Below are positions 1-6,944 of a stretch of 56,999 bases of DNA, piece by piece. The DNA comes from an uncultured Clostridia bacterium (GTDB taxonomy: Bacteria; Bacillota; Clostridia; Christensenellales; Borkfalkiaceae), in contig CALVMH010000011.1 in assembly GCA_944343275.1 (NCBI GenBank), positions 1 through 56,999 on the forward strand. The letters are read 5' to 3'. A program made the translations under genes and the position numbers. The notes beneath the pieces were generated by a model. It had not been told where the DNA came from and made no database searches. It saw only the letters and a program-made list of their open reading frames with translations. Within the stretch, counting starts at the first letter, position 1. Every line of letters starts with the position of its first letter.

Positions 1-212
1 ATGTTCGCCTCCCGTTTCCACGGAAACGGCAGTGCCTCCGCCCGCTGTGCGGTGCTCGGCATGCTGCGCAACGAACCCGCCGGAATCAGCTTGGGAAGCT
101 GACGCCATACCGCCAGGCGATTCCTGCAACTGTTTTCTTATTATATCCGATGCGCGTGCGCTTGTCAAGCAAAAAAGAGGCGCTGACGGCAATTTTCCGC
201 GGCACAAACGGC
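1..212. other. left-edge sequence without a supported gene
   Basis: Apart from the tRNA-like fragment, this stretch holds a small hairpin at 13-30 (CCGTTT/AAACGG) and no open frame that resembles a protein. The frame open from base 1 to a TGA at 100-102 is too short to judge and may be the tail of a gene outside the window. Confidence 0.4.
64..127 (-). pseudogene. tRNA-Gly(CCC)-like fragment, 3' part lost
   Basis: Read on the minus strand from 127, the sequence gives a tRNA 5' half. It has GCAGGAA as the 5' acceptor strand, a short D arm (GCC/GGC), and a perfect 5-bp anticodon stem TCAGC/GCTGA closing the loop TTCCCAA, with anticodon CCC at 93-95. A 5-nt variable loop follows, then GCGGG and TTCG as in a T arm. 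After TTCG the similarity stops: the 3' T-stem strand does not pair with GCGGG, and no TTCCTGC follows to pair with the acceptor strand. It is therefore not a foldable complete tRNA. It could be a scar of recombination in the T loop or a decayed gene. Confidence 0.5.
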
Positions 213-241
213 TTGCCTAATTGGTTGGATTGTGATATACT
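213..241 (+). promoter_or_regulatory. promoter of the metallophosphoesterase gene, leaderless layout
   Basis: The -35 box is TTGCCT (213-218), followed by a 17-bp spacer and TATACT (236-241), with an extended TGa just before the -10. The ATG starts 7 nt after the last -10 base, where transcription should begin. No Shine-Dalgarno sequence lies between. Confidence 0.7.
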
Positions 242-248
242 TTTCTGC

Positions 249-944
249 ATGAAGGTGTTTGCGATCAGCGATCTGCACCTCTCAGGGCTGAAAGAAAAGC
301 CGATGAACATCTTCGGCGAAGGCTGGGAGGGGCATTTTGAAAAAATTGCCGCCGACTGGCGCGCGAAAGTTTCTCCCGAGGACGTCGTCCTGCTCGGCGG
401 CGATACCTCATGGGGGATGAAGCTCGCGGAGGGCATGCACGACGTTGCCCGCCTTGCGCCGCTCCCCGGGAAAAAAGTGTTCATCCGCGGCAATCATGAC
501 TATTGGTGGAACGGCATTTCGCGCGTGCGTGCCGCCGCGCCCGATCCGACCTTCTTCTTTTTGCAGAATGACTGCGTCAGGCTGGAAAACGTCGTCGTTG
601 CAGGCTCGCGCGGCTGGACGTGCCCCGGCAGCCCCGATTTCACCGAACGGGACGAAAAGCTCTACCTGCGCGAAGCGGAGCGCTTCCGTCTCGCCTTTCA
701 GGAAGTGAAGAAGGTGCGTCGGGAGGGGGACAAACTCATCGCGCTCATTCATTATCCGCCTTTCAGCGTCAGGCGCGAAGAGACGCTCTTCACCCGTCTG
801 TTTGAGGAGAACGGGGTGGACAAGGCGGTCTTCGGACATCTGCACGGCGCGGGATTTTTCCCGCTGCGTTCGGAGAGGGCGGGCATTGAATACTGCCTCA
901 CGTCGTGCGATAAGATCGGATTTGCGCTTGCAAGGATCCTGTAA
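249..944 (+). CDS. calcineurin-like metallophosphoesterase
   Basis: A 231-residue protein with the full metallophosphoesterase motif set: D8-x-H10 (ISDLHLS), GGD 50-52, GNHD 81-84, a mid-protein IHYPPF histidine and a C-terminal GHLHG. These residues bind a two-metal centre that hydrolyses phosphoesters. There is no signal peptide or membrane segment, so it should be cytoplasmic. The substrate cannot be told from sequence. The frame is open upstream to 150, but the start at 249 is preferred: the family's conserved N-terminus begins there and a good promoter ends 7 nt before it. It is monocistronic, with a terminator straight after. Confidence 0.88.
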   Translation: MKVFAISDLHLSGLKEKPMNIFGEGWEGHFEKIAADWRAKVSPEDVVLLGGDTSWGMKLAEGMHDVARLAPLPGKKVFIRGNHDYWWNGISRVRAAAPDPTFFFLQNDCVRLENVVVAGSRGWTCPGSPDFTERDEKLYLREAERFRLAFQEVKKVRREGDKLIALIHYPPFSVRREETLFTRLFEENGVDKAVFGHLHGAGFFPLRSERAGIEYCLTSCDKIGFALARIL

Positions 945-962
945 AGGAGATCATAACGAGAT

Positions 963-988
963 ACCGCAGCGGTGGCTGCGGTTTTTTC
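963..988 (+). terminator. terminator after the metallophosphoesterase gene
   Basis: Stem ACCGCAG/CTGCGGT with a 6-nt loop, followed by a T run. Confidence 0.85.
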
Positions 989-1031
989 ATGAAAAAATTT
1001 TATTAAATTTTCAAATAGCACATTCAAACAC

Positions 1032-1058
1032 TTGACAACGGGGGGGGATAAGTATAAT
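1032..1058 (+). promoter_or_regulatory. promoter with a G8 tract in its spacer
   Basis: TTGACA (1032-1037) and TATAAT (1053-1058) are both consensus, but the spacer is only 15 bp and contains eight consecutive G (1040-1047). Adding two G would restore 17 bp. It drives the lipoprotein gene. Confidence 0.75.
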
Positions 1059-1092
1059 AGAACGTGCAAATATCATTGCACGGGAGGAACTT

Positions 1093-1515
1093 ATGAAAAC
1101 AAAATTCAGAAATCTTGCTGTTTTATTTGCAGCTGCTTTGGCGCTCGTGTTCGGCGTTGTGTTGTTTACCGCCTGCGATGACGGCGATCCTTCGGGAAAC
1201 GGAACGCAGCCCGGAAGCGAAACGCGCTACGTCTATGTGGGCGTTGATGGCAGCGCCGGCGGGATGGAAGGCGTTATGGATGAGATGTATGCAGGCAGTG
1301 AGATATATTTCGCGGACGGAAAGATCGTCTGGGAAATGAACGGCTCGGTGCAAACTTTGCAATATACGCAGGAGAACGGAAAGTACATTGTCAATCTGAC
1401 GGAGGCACAGGGACAGGCGCTCGGAATGATTTTTGAGATCGAGGGCGACACACTGAAAGCGTCGGAGACGGTGGACGGGGAGATCGTCTTTACGCTGATT
1501 TTCGCCGCGAAGTAA
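1093..1515 (+). CDS. small predicted lipoprotein
   Basis: A 140-residue protein with a lipoprotein signal: two lysines and an arginine near the start, a hydrophobic segment at about 8-24, and a lipobox LFTAC with Cys28. It is followed by a short Asp/Gly/Ser linker. It should be exported, lipid-modified at Cys28 and anchored on the outer face of the membrane. The mature part (about 110 residues) looks like a small beta-rich domain with the pattern 'YFADGKIVWEMNG' and 'GDTLKASETVDG', as in small secreted clostridial lipoproteins that carry a lipocalin-like fold. I do not recognise a specific family. A GGGAGG ribosome site precedes the ATG. The gene stands alone between a G-tract promoter and a terminator. 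Confidence 0.75.
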   Translation: MKTKFRNLAVLFAAALALVFGVVLFTACDDGDPSGNGTQPGSETRYVYVGVDGSAGGMEGVMDEMYAGSEIYFADGKIVWEMNGSVQTLQYTQENGKYIVNLTEAQGQALGMIFEIEGDTLKASETVDGEIVFTLIFAAK

Positions 1516-1527
1516 CGCGGAACGTCG

Positions 1528-1557
1528 GGCGCGCACATATCGTGCGCGCCTCTTTTT
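1528..1557 (+). terminator. terminator after the lipoprotein gene
   Basis: GGCGCGCAC/GTGCGCGCC stem with a 5-nt loop, then TCTTTTT. Confidence 0.88.
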
Positions 1558-1579
1558 CATGAACTCCTGCCTCCAATGT

Positions 1580-1704
1580 CATTCCGGGCGGAGCGGCGGA
1601 AAGCGCGGAGCGTGAGAATTCCATGGGGGGATTGCTTCTTTTGCGGTGGGACCCCTCACTTCGTTGCTTCGCACTTCGTGCTCGTGCGCGGCGTCGTCGG
1701 AATG
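1580..1704. repeat. candidate non-coding intergenic repeat element
   Basis: Bounded by 7-bp inverted ends CATTCCG (1580-1586) and CGGAATG (1698-1704). Inside are short inverted and direct runs such as CACTTCGTT, GCACTTCGTG and CTCGTGC. It has the look of a short, mobile-type intergenic repeat. A 21-base stretch near its right end (about 1684-1704) is matched at 19 positions near 56898-56918. No protein-like frame is present. A genome-wide search is needed to call it a repeat with confidence. Confidence 0.35.
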
Positions 1705-1803
1705 CTCCCCGAAAGCAGGCACTCCTCCTTGCGTCGGGCAGGAGGACGCGGAGAGAAACCGATCCCTCACGCAAATTTTTCTGAAAATTTCCGCGTTCCG
1801 CCC

Positions 1804-1832
1804 TTGCCTTTTGCGCGAAGGCGTGATATAAT
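1804..1832 (+). promoter_or_regulatory. pyr operon promoter
   Basis: TTGCCT (1804-1809), 17-bp spacer, extended TGa and TATAAT (1827-1832). The predicted transcript starts near 1839, about 110 nt before pyrR. Confidence 0.8.
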
Positions 1833-1854
1833 AGCGATGTAAACGGTTCTTTAA

Positions 1855-1936
1855 GAGCGGCACTGCGATGCCGACAAGACGCTCGTTTCACTGCTACGGA
1901 AGAAACGGTCTTGCGGCACGCCCGCAAGATTTTTTT
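1855..1936 (+). promoter_or_regulatory. PyrR-binding hairpin and transcription attenuator
   Basis: A hairpin with upper stem CGGCA (1858-1862)/TGCCG (1869-1873) closes the hexaloop CTGCGA, which fits the CNGNGA loop bound by PyrR. A purine-rich internal bulge (ACAAGA) and a lower GAG/CTC stem follow, and CTTTAA precedes it. Downstream, CGTTTC/GAAACG (1884-1907) can form a second hairpin. Then comes a strong terminator, TCTTGCGG/CCGCAAGA (1909-1929) with seven T. In the known mechanism, PyrR with UMP stabilises the first hairpin and favours termination before pyrR. Confidence 0.8.
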
Positions 1937-1949
1937 GTATGGTGAAGGT

Positions 1950-2510
1950 ATGGAGAACTCTGCAAACGCACCCGTGATTTTGAGCGGGGAACAGCTTCGC
2001 CGTACCCTCGTGCGCCTCTCGCATGAGATCGAGGAGCGCTGCGAAGGGCTTGCGGACGTCGTGCTCGTGGGGGTCAAACGGGGCGGGGAGATCGTCGCCC
2101 GCCGCCTTGCCGCGCTCTTTCGTGCGGCGGGGGAGAACGTTCCCTGCGCGGGGCTGGACATCACCATGTCGCGCGACGATCTGGTCTCGGCGTTCATCCT
2201 GCCCGATGCGGAGAAGAACGAGCTCGGGTTTTCCCTCGAAGGCAAGACCGTCATCCTCTGCGACGACGTGCTGCACACGGGCAGAAGCGCGGCTGCGGGC
2301 ATCGAAGCCCTGTTCCGCCTCGGCCGCCCCGCAAGGATCCGTCTGCTTGTGCTCGTCGACCGCGGGGGGCGCGAACTGCCCGTCCGCGCCGACTTTGTGG
2401 GGAAGAACGTACCCACGTCCAAGGAAGAATACATCGAAGTGCGCTTTACGGAACGCGGAAGCGCGGAAGACGCACTGCGTATCATAAGGAGAGAGCATGC
2501 TGAATCATAA
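1950..2510 (+). CDS. pyrR: PyrR, UMP-sensing attenuator protein / uracil phosphoribosyltransferase
   Basis: A 186-residue type I phosphoribosyltransferase-fold protein. The PRPP loop is VILCDDVLHTGRS at about 101-113. GVKRGGE (41-47) and the C-terminal LVDRGGRELPVRADFVGKN block are typical of PyrR. It binds the leader RNA in the presence of uridine nucleotides and stops transcription of its own operon; many PyrRs also make UMP from uracil. The start at 1950 gives the usual family N-terminus (residues before it are not conserved); the ribosome site GGTGAAGG is close and weak. It is the first gene of the operon, overlaps pyrB by 14 nt, and sits directly behind its own binding site. Confidence 0.93.
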   Translation: MENSANAPVILSGEQLRRTLVRLSHEIEERCEGLADVVLVGVKRGGEIVARRLAALFRAAGENVPCAGLDITMSRDDLVSAFILPDAEKNELGFSLEGKTVILCDDVLHTGRSAAAGIEALFRLGRPARIRLLVLVDRGGRELPVRADFVGKNVPTSKEEYIEVRFTERGSAEDALRIIRREHAES

Positions 2511-3417
2511 GGACGTCTTAGGGCTGTACGACCTGTCTGCGGAGGAGATCGACGAGATCCTTTCGGTGGGCATGAGCATGAAAAAGCTCTTGAAGCAGAA
2601 CATCAAACGCCTGCCCCACTTGCAGGGAAAATCGGTGACGACGCTCTTCTATGAGAACAGCACCCGCACGCGCTGCTCCTTCGAGCTGGCGGCGAAGTAC
2701 ATGGGGGCGCATGTCGTCAACATTGCGGCGGCGTCTTCGTCGGTGCAGAAGGGGGAGACGCTCATCGACACGGGCAAGACGCTGGACGCCATGAAGAACG
2801 ACGTCATCGTCATCCGTCATCCGATGGGCGGCGCGCCGCGGCTGCTCGCAAAGACGGTGAAGGCGCATGTCGTCAACGCGGGCGACGGCATGAACGAACA
2901 TCCTTCGCAGGCGCTTTTGGATATGCTCACGATGCGTGAAAATTTCGGGCGCATCGCGGGACTGAAAGTTGCCATCCTCGGCGACATCAGCCATTCGCGC
3001 GTGGCAAAGAGCAACCTGTTCGGGCTCAAAAAGCTCGGCGCGGAAGTGACCATGTACGCACCGCGTACCCTGCTTCCGACGGGCATCGGGCAAATGGGCG
3101 CGAAGGTGTGCGCCTCGCGGGAGGAGGCGGTGGAGGGTGCCGACGTCGTCATGGGGCTCAGGATCCAGCTCGAACGTCAGCATGCGGGCAACTTCCCGTC
3201 GCTGGGCGAATACGCCGGGTTCTACGGCGTTGACGACGGCGTGATGCGGTACGCCAAGAAGGGCGCGCTCGTCATGCACCCCGGTCCCGTCAACCGCGGG
3301 GTGGAGCTCACCAGCGCGCTCATCGACGGGGATACGAGCCGCATCGAGGAACAGGTGCTCTCGGGCATTGCCGTCAGAATGGCGATCCTCTTTTTGCTCA
3401 CCAAAGAGGAGGTTTGA
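2497..3417 (+). CDS. pyrB: aspartate carbamoyltransferase catalytic chain
   Basis: A 306-residue enzyme that joins carbamoyl phosphate and aspartate, the committed step of pyrimidine synthesis. The carbamoyl phosphate loop is STRTRCSFE (55-63), where many homologues have Thr instead of Cys60. HPSQALLDM lies in the middle and HPGPVNRGVEL near the end, both diagnostic. No pyrI regulatory gene follows, as expected for Gram-positive enzymes controlled by PyrR rather than by allostery. The ATG at 2497 has AAGGAGAG eight bases upstream and lies inside the end of pyrR. Confidence 0.95.
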   Translation: MLNHKDVLGLYDLSAEEIDEILSVGMSMKKLLKQNIKRLPHLQGKSVTTLFYENSTRTRCSFELAAKYMGAHVVNIAAASSSVQKGETLIDTGKTLDAMKNDVIVIRHPMGGAPRLLAKTVKAHVVNAGDGMNEHPSQALLDMLTMRENFGRIAGLKVAILGDISHSRVAKSNLFGLKKLGAEVTMYAPRTLLPTGIGQMGAKVCASREEAVEGADVVMGLRIQLERQHAGNFPSLGEYAGFYGVDDGVMRYAKKGALVMHPGPVNRGVELTSALIDGDTSRIEEQVLSGIAVRMAILFLLTKEEV

Positions 3418-3463
3418 GACTGATTTTTGCGCAACGGCTCGTCAGGTCTGGAAAGGAGAGGAT

Positions 3464-4750
3464 ATGACACGGGAAGAACAGTTGTTGTTGCAGGGGCTGG
3501 TCTCACTGGAGGAGAAACTGCAGCAGCTGAAAATACATAAGAACAAGAGTATTAACATTTTTGCTGCTGTCGGAATGTCTCGGCAGGAGGTCAAGCATTC
3601 AGCCTTTCTTGCATGGTTGCTGACACCATTTGCGTCAGGTGTTCAGCACGGGATGGGAAACAAATTCTTAAAACATTGGCTGGAACTGCTTTTCATGCAC
3701 CCGAATACCGACCAGCCGGAACCGGAGTTAAAAAGCAACCGCCAAATATTGTCTGGTGCAGGGATTTCTTCAATGGACGACTTTGCGCCGCTGCTTTCCG
3801 CATCTGACGTCGTGGTGGAGACCGAGCGCGTGATCTTGGATCCGGAGAGTCGCATTGACATTATGATCACATCTAAGTCCGCACAGACGGTCATTGTCAT
3901 TGAAAATAAAGTAGGTACGACCACGCATGATGAACAACTCACGCGCTATGAACAAAAGGAAGTCAATCAAAACGCGGCTTGGAATGGGTGGAAGAAAGTA
4001 TTTGTATATTTAACGCCTTTCGGGGATCACCCTTATGAATATAGAGCGGAAGCGGAACGGGATGTATATAATCCATCGTGGTGTGTCTATTCATATGGAA
4101 CAATTCTGCAGATCGTGCGCGAGATGAGGGCGGAGCTTGGGAAAAGCCGTGCGCAAACAAAGTTAAAACTTTTGATGGAGGACTATATCCAAATGGTCAA
4201 TTCTGAAATTTTGCAAAGAAACGGCGAGCTACGCTCTGCTTGCAAGCGTATCGTTCGGCAGTATAGGGCTGAACTTGAACTGTTGGCAGCTTATACGAAG
4301 GACAACCTTTCCGAAATTCTGGATTGCTGCAATGGTAAACTGGAACAGATTTTCGATATGGTCGTCCTCAACCGCACGGAATATCGTCTCGAATTTGTAA
4401 CAAAGAAAATCGCGCAGTTTTTCGGGGAAGAATTGTGTTCGGATCGCTCGCCGTATCCCGTCTGTATTCGCATTGCCGCCATGAAAGGGGATATCGACAT
4501 AACGTTGTTTTTGGAAAATGCCAACGGCTTAGAGGGCGGATGGACGGAGCGACAGCGTCAGTTTGCATCGCTTGCCGGAGTAAATACTGCGGGAAAGAAT
4601 AAATATTGTACCATTTTGCGCAAAGTGCTCCTGCCCGAACAGGTACGGCAGGGGGAGTTTACTGAAGAGCAGAAACTTCTCCTTGAGGCTGGATTGGAGA
4701 GTTTTGGACAGATGTTGTTGCGCATAGAAGAACGGTTGTCGCGCAGTTGA
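3464..4750 (+). CDS. PD-(D/E)XK nuclease-family protein (PDDEXK_4 type) inside the pyr operon
   Basis: A 428-residue protein. The region EVKHSAFLAWLLTP (42-55) is the typical N-terminal block of PDDEXK_4 proteins. The nuclease core follows: acidic E119/E121, D132 in RIDIMI, E147-N-K149 in VIENKV, and Q158 in DEQLTRYE. This conserves the metal-binding and catalytic residues. The C-terminal 230 residues are not recognised. There is no signal or membrane segment. Its ribosome site is AGGAGAGG and it reads in the same direction as the operon, 46 bases after pyrB and 15 before pyrC. Its base composition looks more AT-rich than the flanking pyr genes, suggesting later acquisition. Function unknown; homologues are often seen near defence or mobile genes, but that is inference here. 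Confidence 0.78.
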   Translation: MTREEQLLLQGLVSLEEKLQQLKIHKNKSINIFAAVGMSRQEVKHSAFLAWLLTPFASGVQHGMGNKFLKHWLELLFMHPNTDQPEPELKSNRQILSGAGISSMDDFAPLLSASDVVVETERVILDPESRIDIMITSKSAQTVIVIENKVGTTTHDEQLTRYEQKEVNQNAAWNGWKKVFVYLTPFGDHPYEYRAEAERDVYNPSWCVYSYGTILQIVREMRAELGKSRAQTKLKLLMEDYIQMVNSEILQRNGELRSACKRIVRQYRAELELLAAYTKDNLSEILDCCNGKLEQIFDMVVLNRTEYRLEFVTKKIAQFFGEELCSDRSPYPVCIRIAAMKGDIDITLFLENANGLEGGWTERQRQFASLAGVNTAGKNKYCTILRKVLLPEQVRQGEFTEEQKLLLEAGLESFGQMLLRIEERLSRS

Positions 4751-4765
4751 AATAGGGAGGGAAAC

Positions 4766-6019
4766 ATGGTCATAAAAAATGCAGACGTCGTGTTAAAAGA
4801 CGGCGTAAAGAAGCTCGATCTCCGCATCGAAGAGGGCAGGATCGCCGAACTCGGCAAGGGGCTGAAAGGCGAGGGGTTGGACTGCACGGGGCTGACGGTG
4901 CTGCCGGGGCTCATCGATATGCACGTTCACCTGCGCGAGCCGGGGTTTGAAAAGAAGGAGGACATCGCCTCGGGCAGCGCGGCTGCCGTCAAGGGCGGGT
5001 TCACCCAGATCTGCTGTATGCCAAACACCCGCCCCGTGACCGACAACAAGGTGGTCGTCTCCTATATCCTGAACCGCGCCAAGGAAGTCGGGCTGTGCAA
5101 GGTGCGCCCCGTCGGCGCCATCACGGAGGGGCAGGAGGGCAAGAACCTCGCCGCCATCGGCGCCATGAAGGCGGCGGGCGCCGTCGCCCTTTCGGAGGAC
5201 GGAAAGAGCGTGTTGAGCACGGGACTCATGGCGAACGCCATGATGTACGCCGCCGATTTCGGGCTCAAATGTTTATGCCACTGCGAGGACGCCTCGCTCG
5301 TGGACGGCGGCGTCGTGAACGAGGGGTACTACTCCACGCTGACGGGGCTCAAAGGGAGCATCCGCGCGGCGGAGGACGTCATCATCGCGCGCGAGATCTG
5401 CCTCGCCGAGAGCCTCTCCCTGCCCGTGCACATCTGCCACGTCTCGACGTACAGCGGCGTGCAGCTCATCCGCGAGGCAAAGGCGCGCGGCGTCCAAGTG
5501 ACGGCGGAGACCTGCCCGCACTACTTCACGCTGACGGACGCGGTCATCGCATCGTTCGACACCAACACCAAAGTCAACCCGCCCATCCGGGAAGAAAAGG
5601 ACCGTCTCGCCGTCATCGAGGGCTTGAAAGACGGCACGCTCGACTGCATCGTCACCGATCACGCGCCCCATCACGCGGACGATAAGAGCGTGGAATACGA
5701 CCTTGCGACGTTCGGTATCAGCGGGTTGGAGACCTCGTTCGCGCTCTCGTATACGCAGCTCGTGAAGGGGGGCGTCCTCACGCCGGAAGAACTTGCCGAC
5801 AGGATGAGCGGCGCGCCCGCCCGCATTCTGGGGCTGGAAGGGGGCGGCATTGCCGTCGGCGCGCCTGCCGACCTCACCATTGCCGACCTTCATGCAAAGT
5901 GGACGATCGACCCCGCGGCATTTGTTTCCAAAGGGAAGAATACGCCCTTCGGCGGCAGGGAGGTGTTCGGCGCCGTCCGTTACACCCTCGTCGACGGGGA
6001 GATCAAATATCAAGGCTGA
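4766..6019 (+). CDS. pyrC: dihydroorotase
   Basis: A 417-residue class I dihydroorotase of the amidohydrolase fold, closing carbamoyl aspartate to dihydroorotate. The first metal ligands are in DMHVHLREPG (H53 and H55). Later come CHCED, HICHVSTYSGV and TDHAPHH, giving further metal histidines and the catalytic Asp. The ribosome site AGGGAGGG precedes the ATG by five bases. It resumes the pyr operon after the inserted nuclease-family gene. Confidence 0.95.
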   Translation: MVIKNADVVLKDGVKKLDLRIEEGRIAELGKGLKGEGLDCTGLTVLPGLIDMHVHLREPGFEKKEDIASGSAAAVKGGFTQICCMPNTRPVTDNKVVVSYILNRAKEVGLCKVRPVGAITEGQEGKNLAAIGAMKAAGAVALSEDGKSVLSTGLMANAMMYAADFGLKCLCHCEDASLVDGGVVNEGYYSTLTGLKGSIRAAEDVIIAREICLAESLSLPVHICHVSTYSGVQLIREAKARGVQVTAETCPHYFTLTDAVIASFDTNTKVNPPIREEKDRLAVIEGLKDGTLDCIVTDHAPHHADDKSVEYDLATFGISGLETSFALSYTQLVKGGVLTPEELADRMSGAPARILGLEGGGIAVGAPADLTIADLHAKWTIDPAAFVSKGKNTPFGGREVFGAVRYTLVDGEIKYQG

Positions 6020-6032
6020 GAGGATTACGAAG

Positions 6033-6944
6033 ATGATCATTGATAAGCTCATAGCGCGCATCATTGCCATGCGCAATCCCACCTGCGTGGGGCTGGATAC
6101 CCAGCTTGGCTATCTGCCGGAGGACATGCGTGCCGGCGTTGTGACGTGCGGACAGGCGGCGGACGCCATCCTCGCCTTCAACAAGACGCTCATCGACAGC
6201 GTTGCCGACATCGTTCCCGCCGTCAAAGTGCAGGTCGCCTATTATGAACAGTACGGCGTGGCGGGCATGGGAGCCTTCTTCGATACCGTTGCCTATGCCA
6301 AGCGCAAAGGGCTGTTCGTCATTGCCGACTGCAAGCGCAACGACATCGGTTCGACTGCCGCGCGCTACTCCGCAGCCTATCTCGGCGAGACCGACGTGGG
6401 CGGAAAGCGCATGAGCCTGGCGGGCTGCGATTTTCTGACCGTCAACGCCTATCTCGGAACGGACGGCGTGCAGCCCTTCCTTGACGACTGCAAGGCATTC
6501 GACCGGGGGCTTTTCATCCTTGTCAAGACGAGCAACCCCTCTTCGGGGGAATTGCAGGACTTAAAACTTGCCGACGGGCGCACCGTGTACGAATGCATGG
6601 GCGACATGGTCGAAGGCTGGGGCGCGGGGCTGGTGGGCGCCTACGGCTATTCCGCGGTCGGCGCGGTGGTCGGCGCCACGCATCCCGCCGAAGCAAAGGT
6701 GCTGCGGGAGCGGCTCCGGCACACCTTCTTCCTCATCCCCGGATACGGTGCGCAGGGGGCGAACGCGCAGATGCTCAAAAACTGTTTTGACGAAACGGGG
6801 CTGGGCGGCATCGTCAACAACTCCCGCGGCATCCTGTGCGCCTATCAGAAGAACGGCGGAACGTACTACGACGCCGCGCGTGCGGCGTGTGTCGCCATGC
6901 AGAAGGACCTTGCGTCCGTGTTGGGGGGCGTATGCGCGAAATAA
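6033..6944 (+). CDS. pyrF: orotidine 5'-phosphate decarboxylase
   Basis: A 303-residue enzyme of the longer bacterial OMP decarboxylase subfamily, producing UMP. The catalytic DxKxxD array is DCKRND, with D99, K101 and D104, preceded by the beta strand GLFVIA. NPTCVGLDTQLG is the N-terminal substrate loop and PGYGAQG the phosphate-binding loop. The start at 6033 matches the family N-terminus; the open frame further upstream lies inside pyrC. It overlaps pyrK by 13 nt. Confidence 0.94.
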   Translation: MIIDKLIARIIAMRNPTCVGLDTQLGYLPEDMRAGVVTCGQAADAILAFNKTLIDSVADIVPAVKVQVAYYEQYGVAGMGAFFDTVAYAKRKGLFVIADCKRNDIGSTAARYSAAYLGETDVGGKRMSLAGCDFLTVNAYLGTDGVQPFLDDCKAFDRGLFILVKTSNPSSGELQDLKLADGRTVYECMGDMVEGWGAGLVGAYGYSAVGAVVGATHPAEAKVLRERLRHTFFLIPGYGAQGANAQMLKNCFDETGLGGIVNNSRGILCAYQKNGGTYYDAARAACVAMQKDLASVLGGVCAK

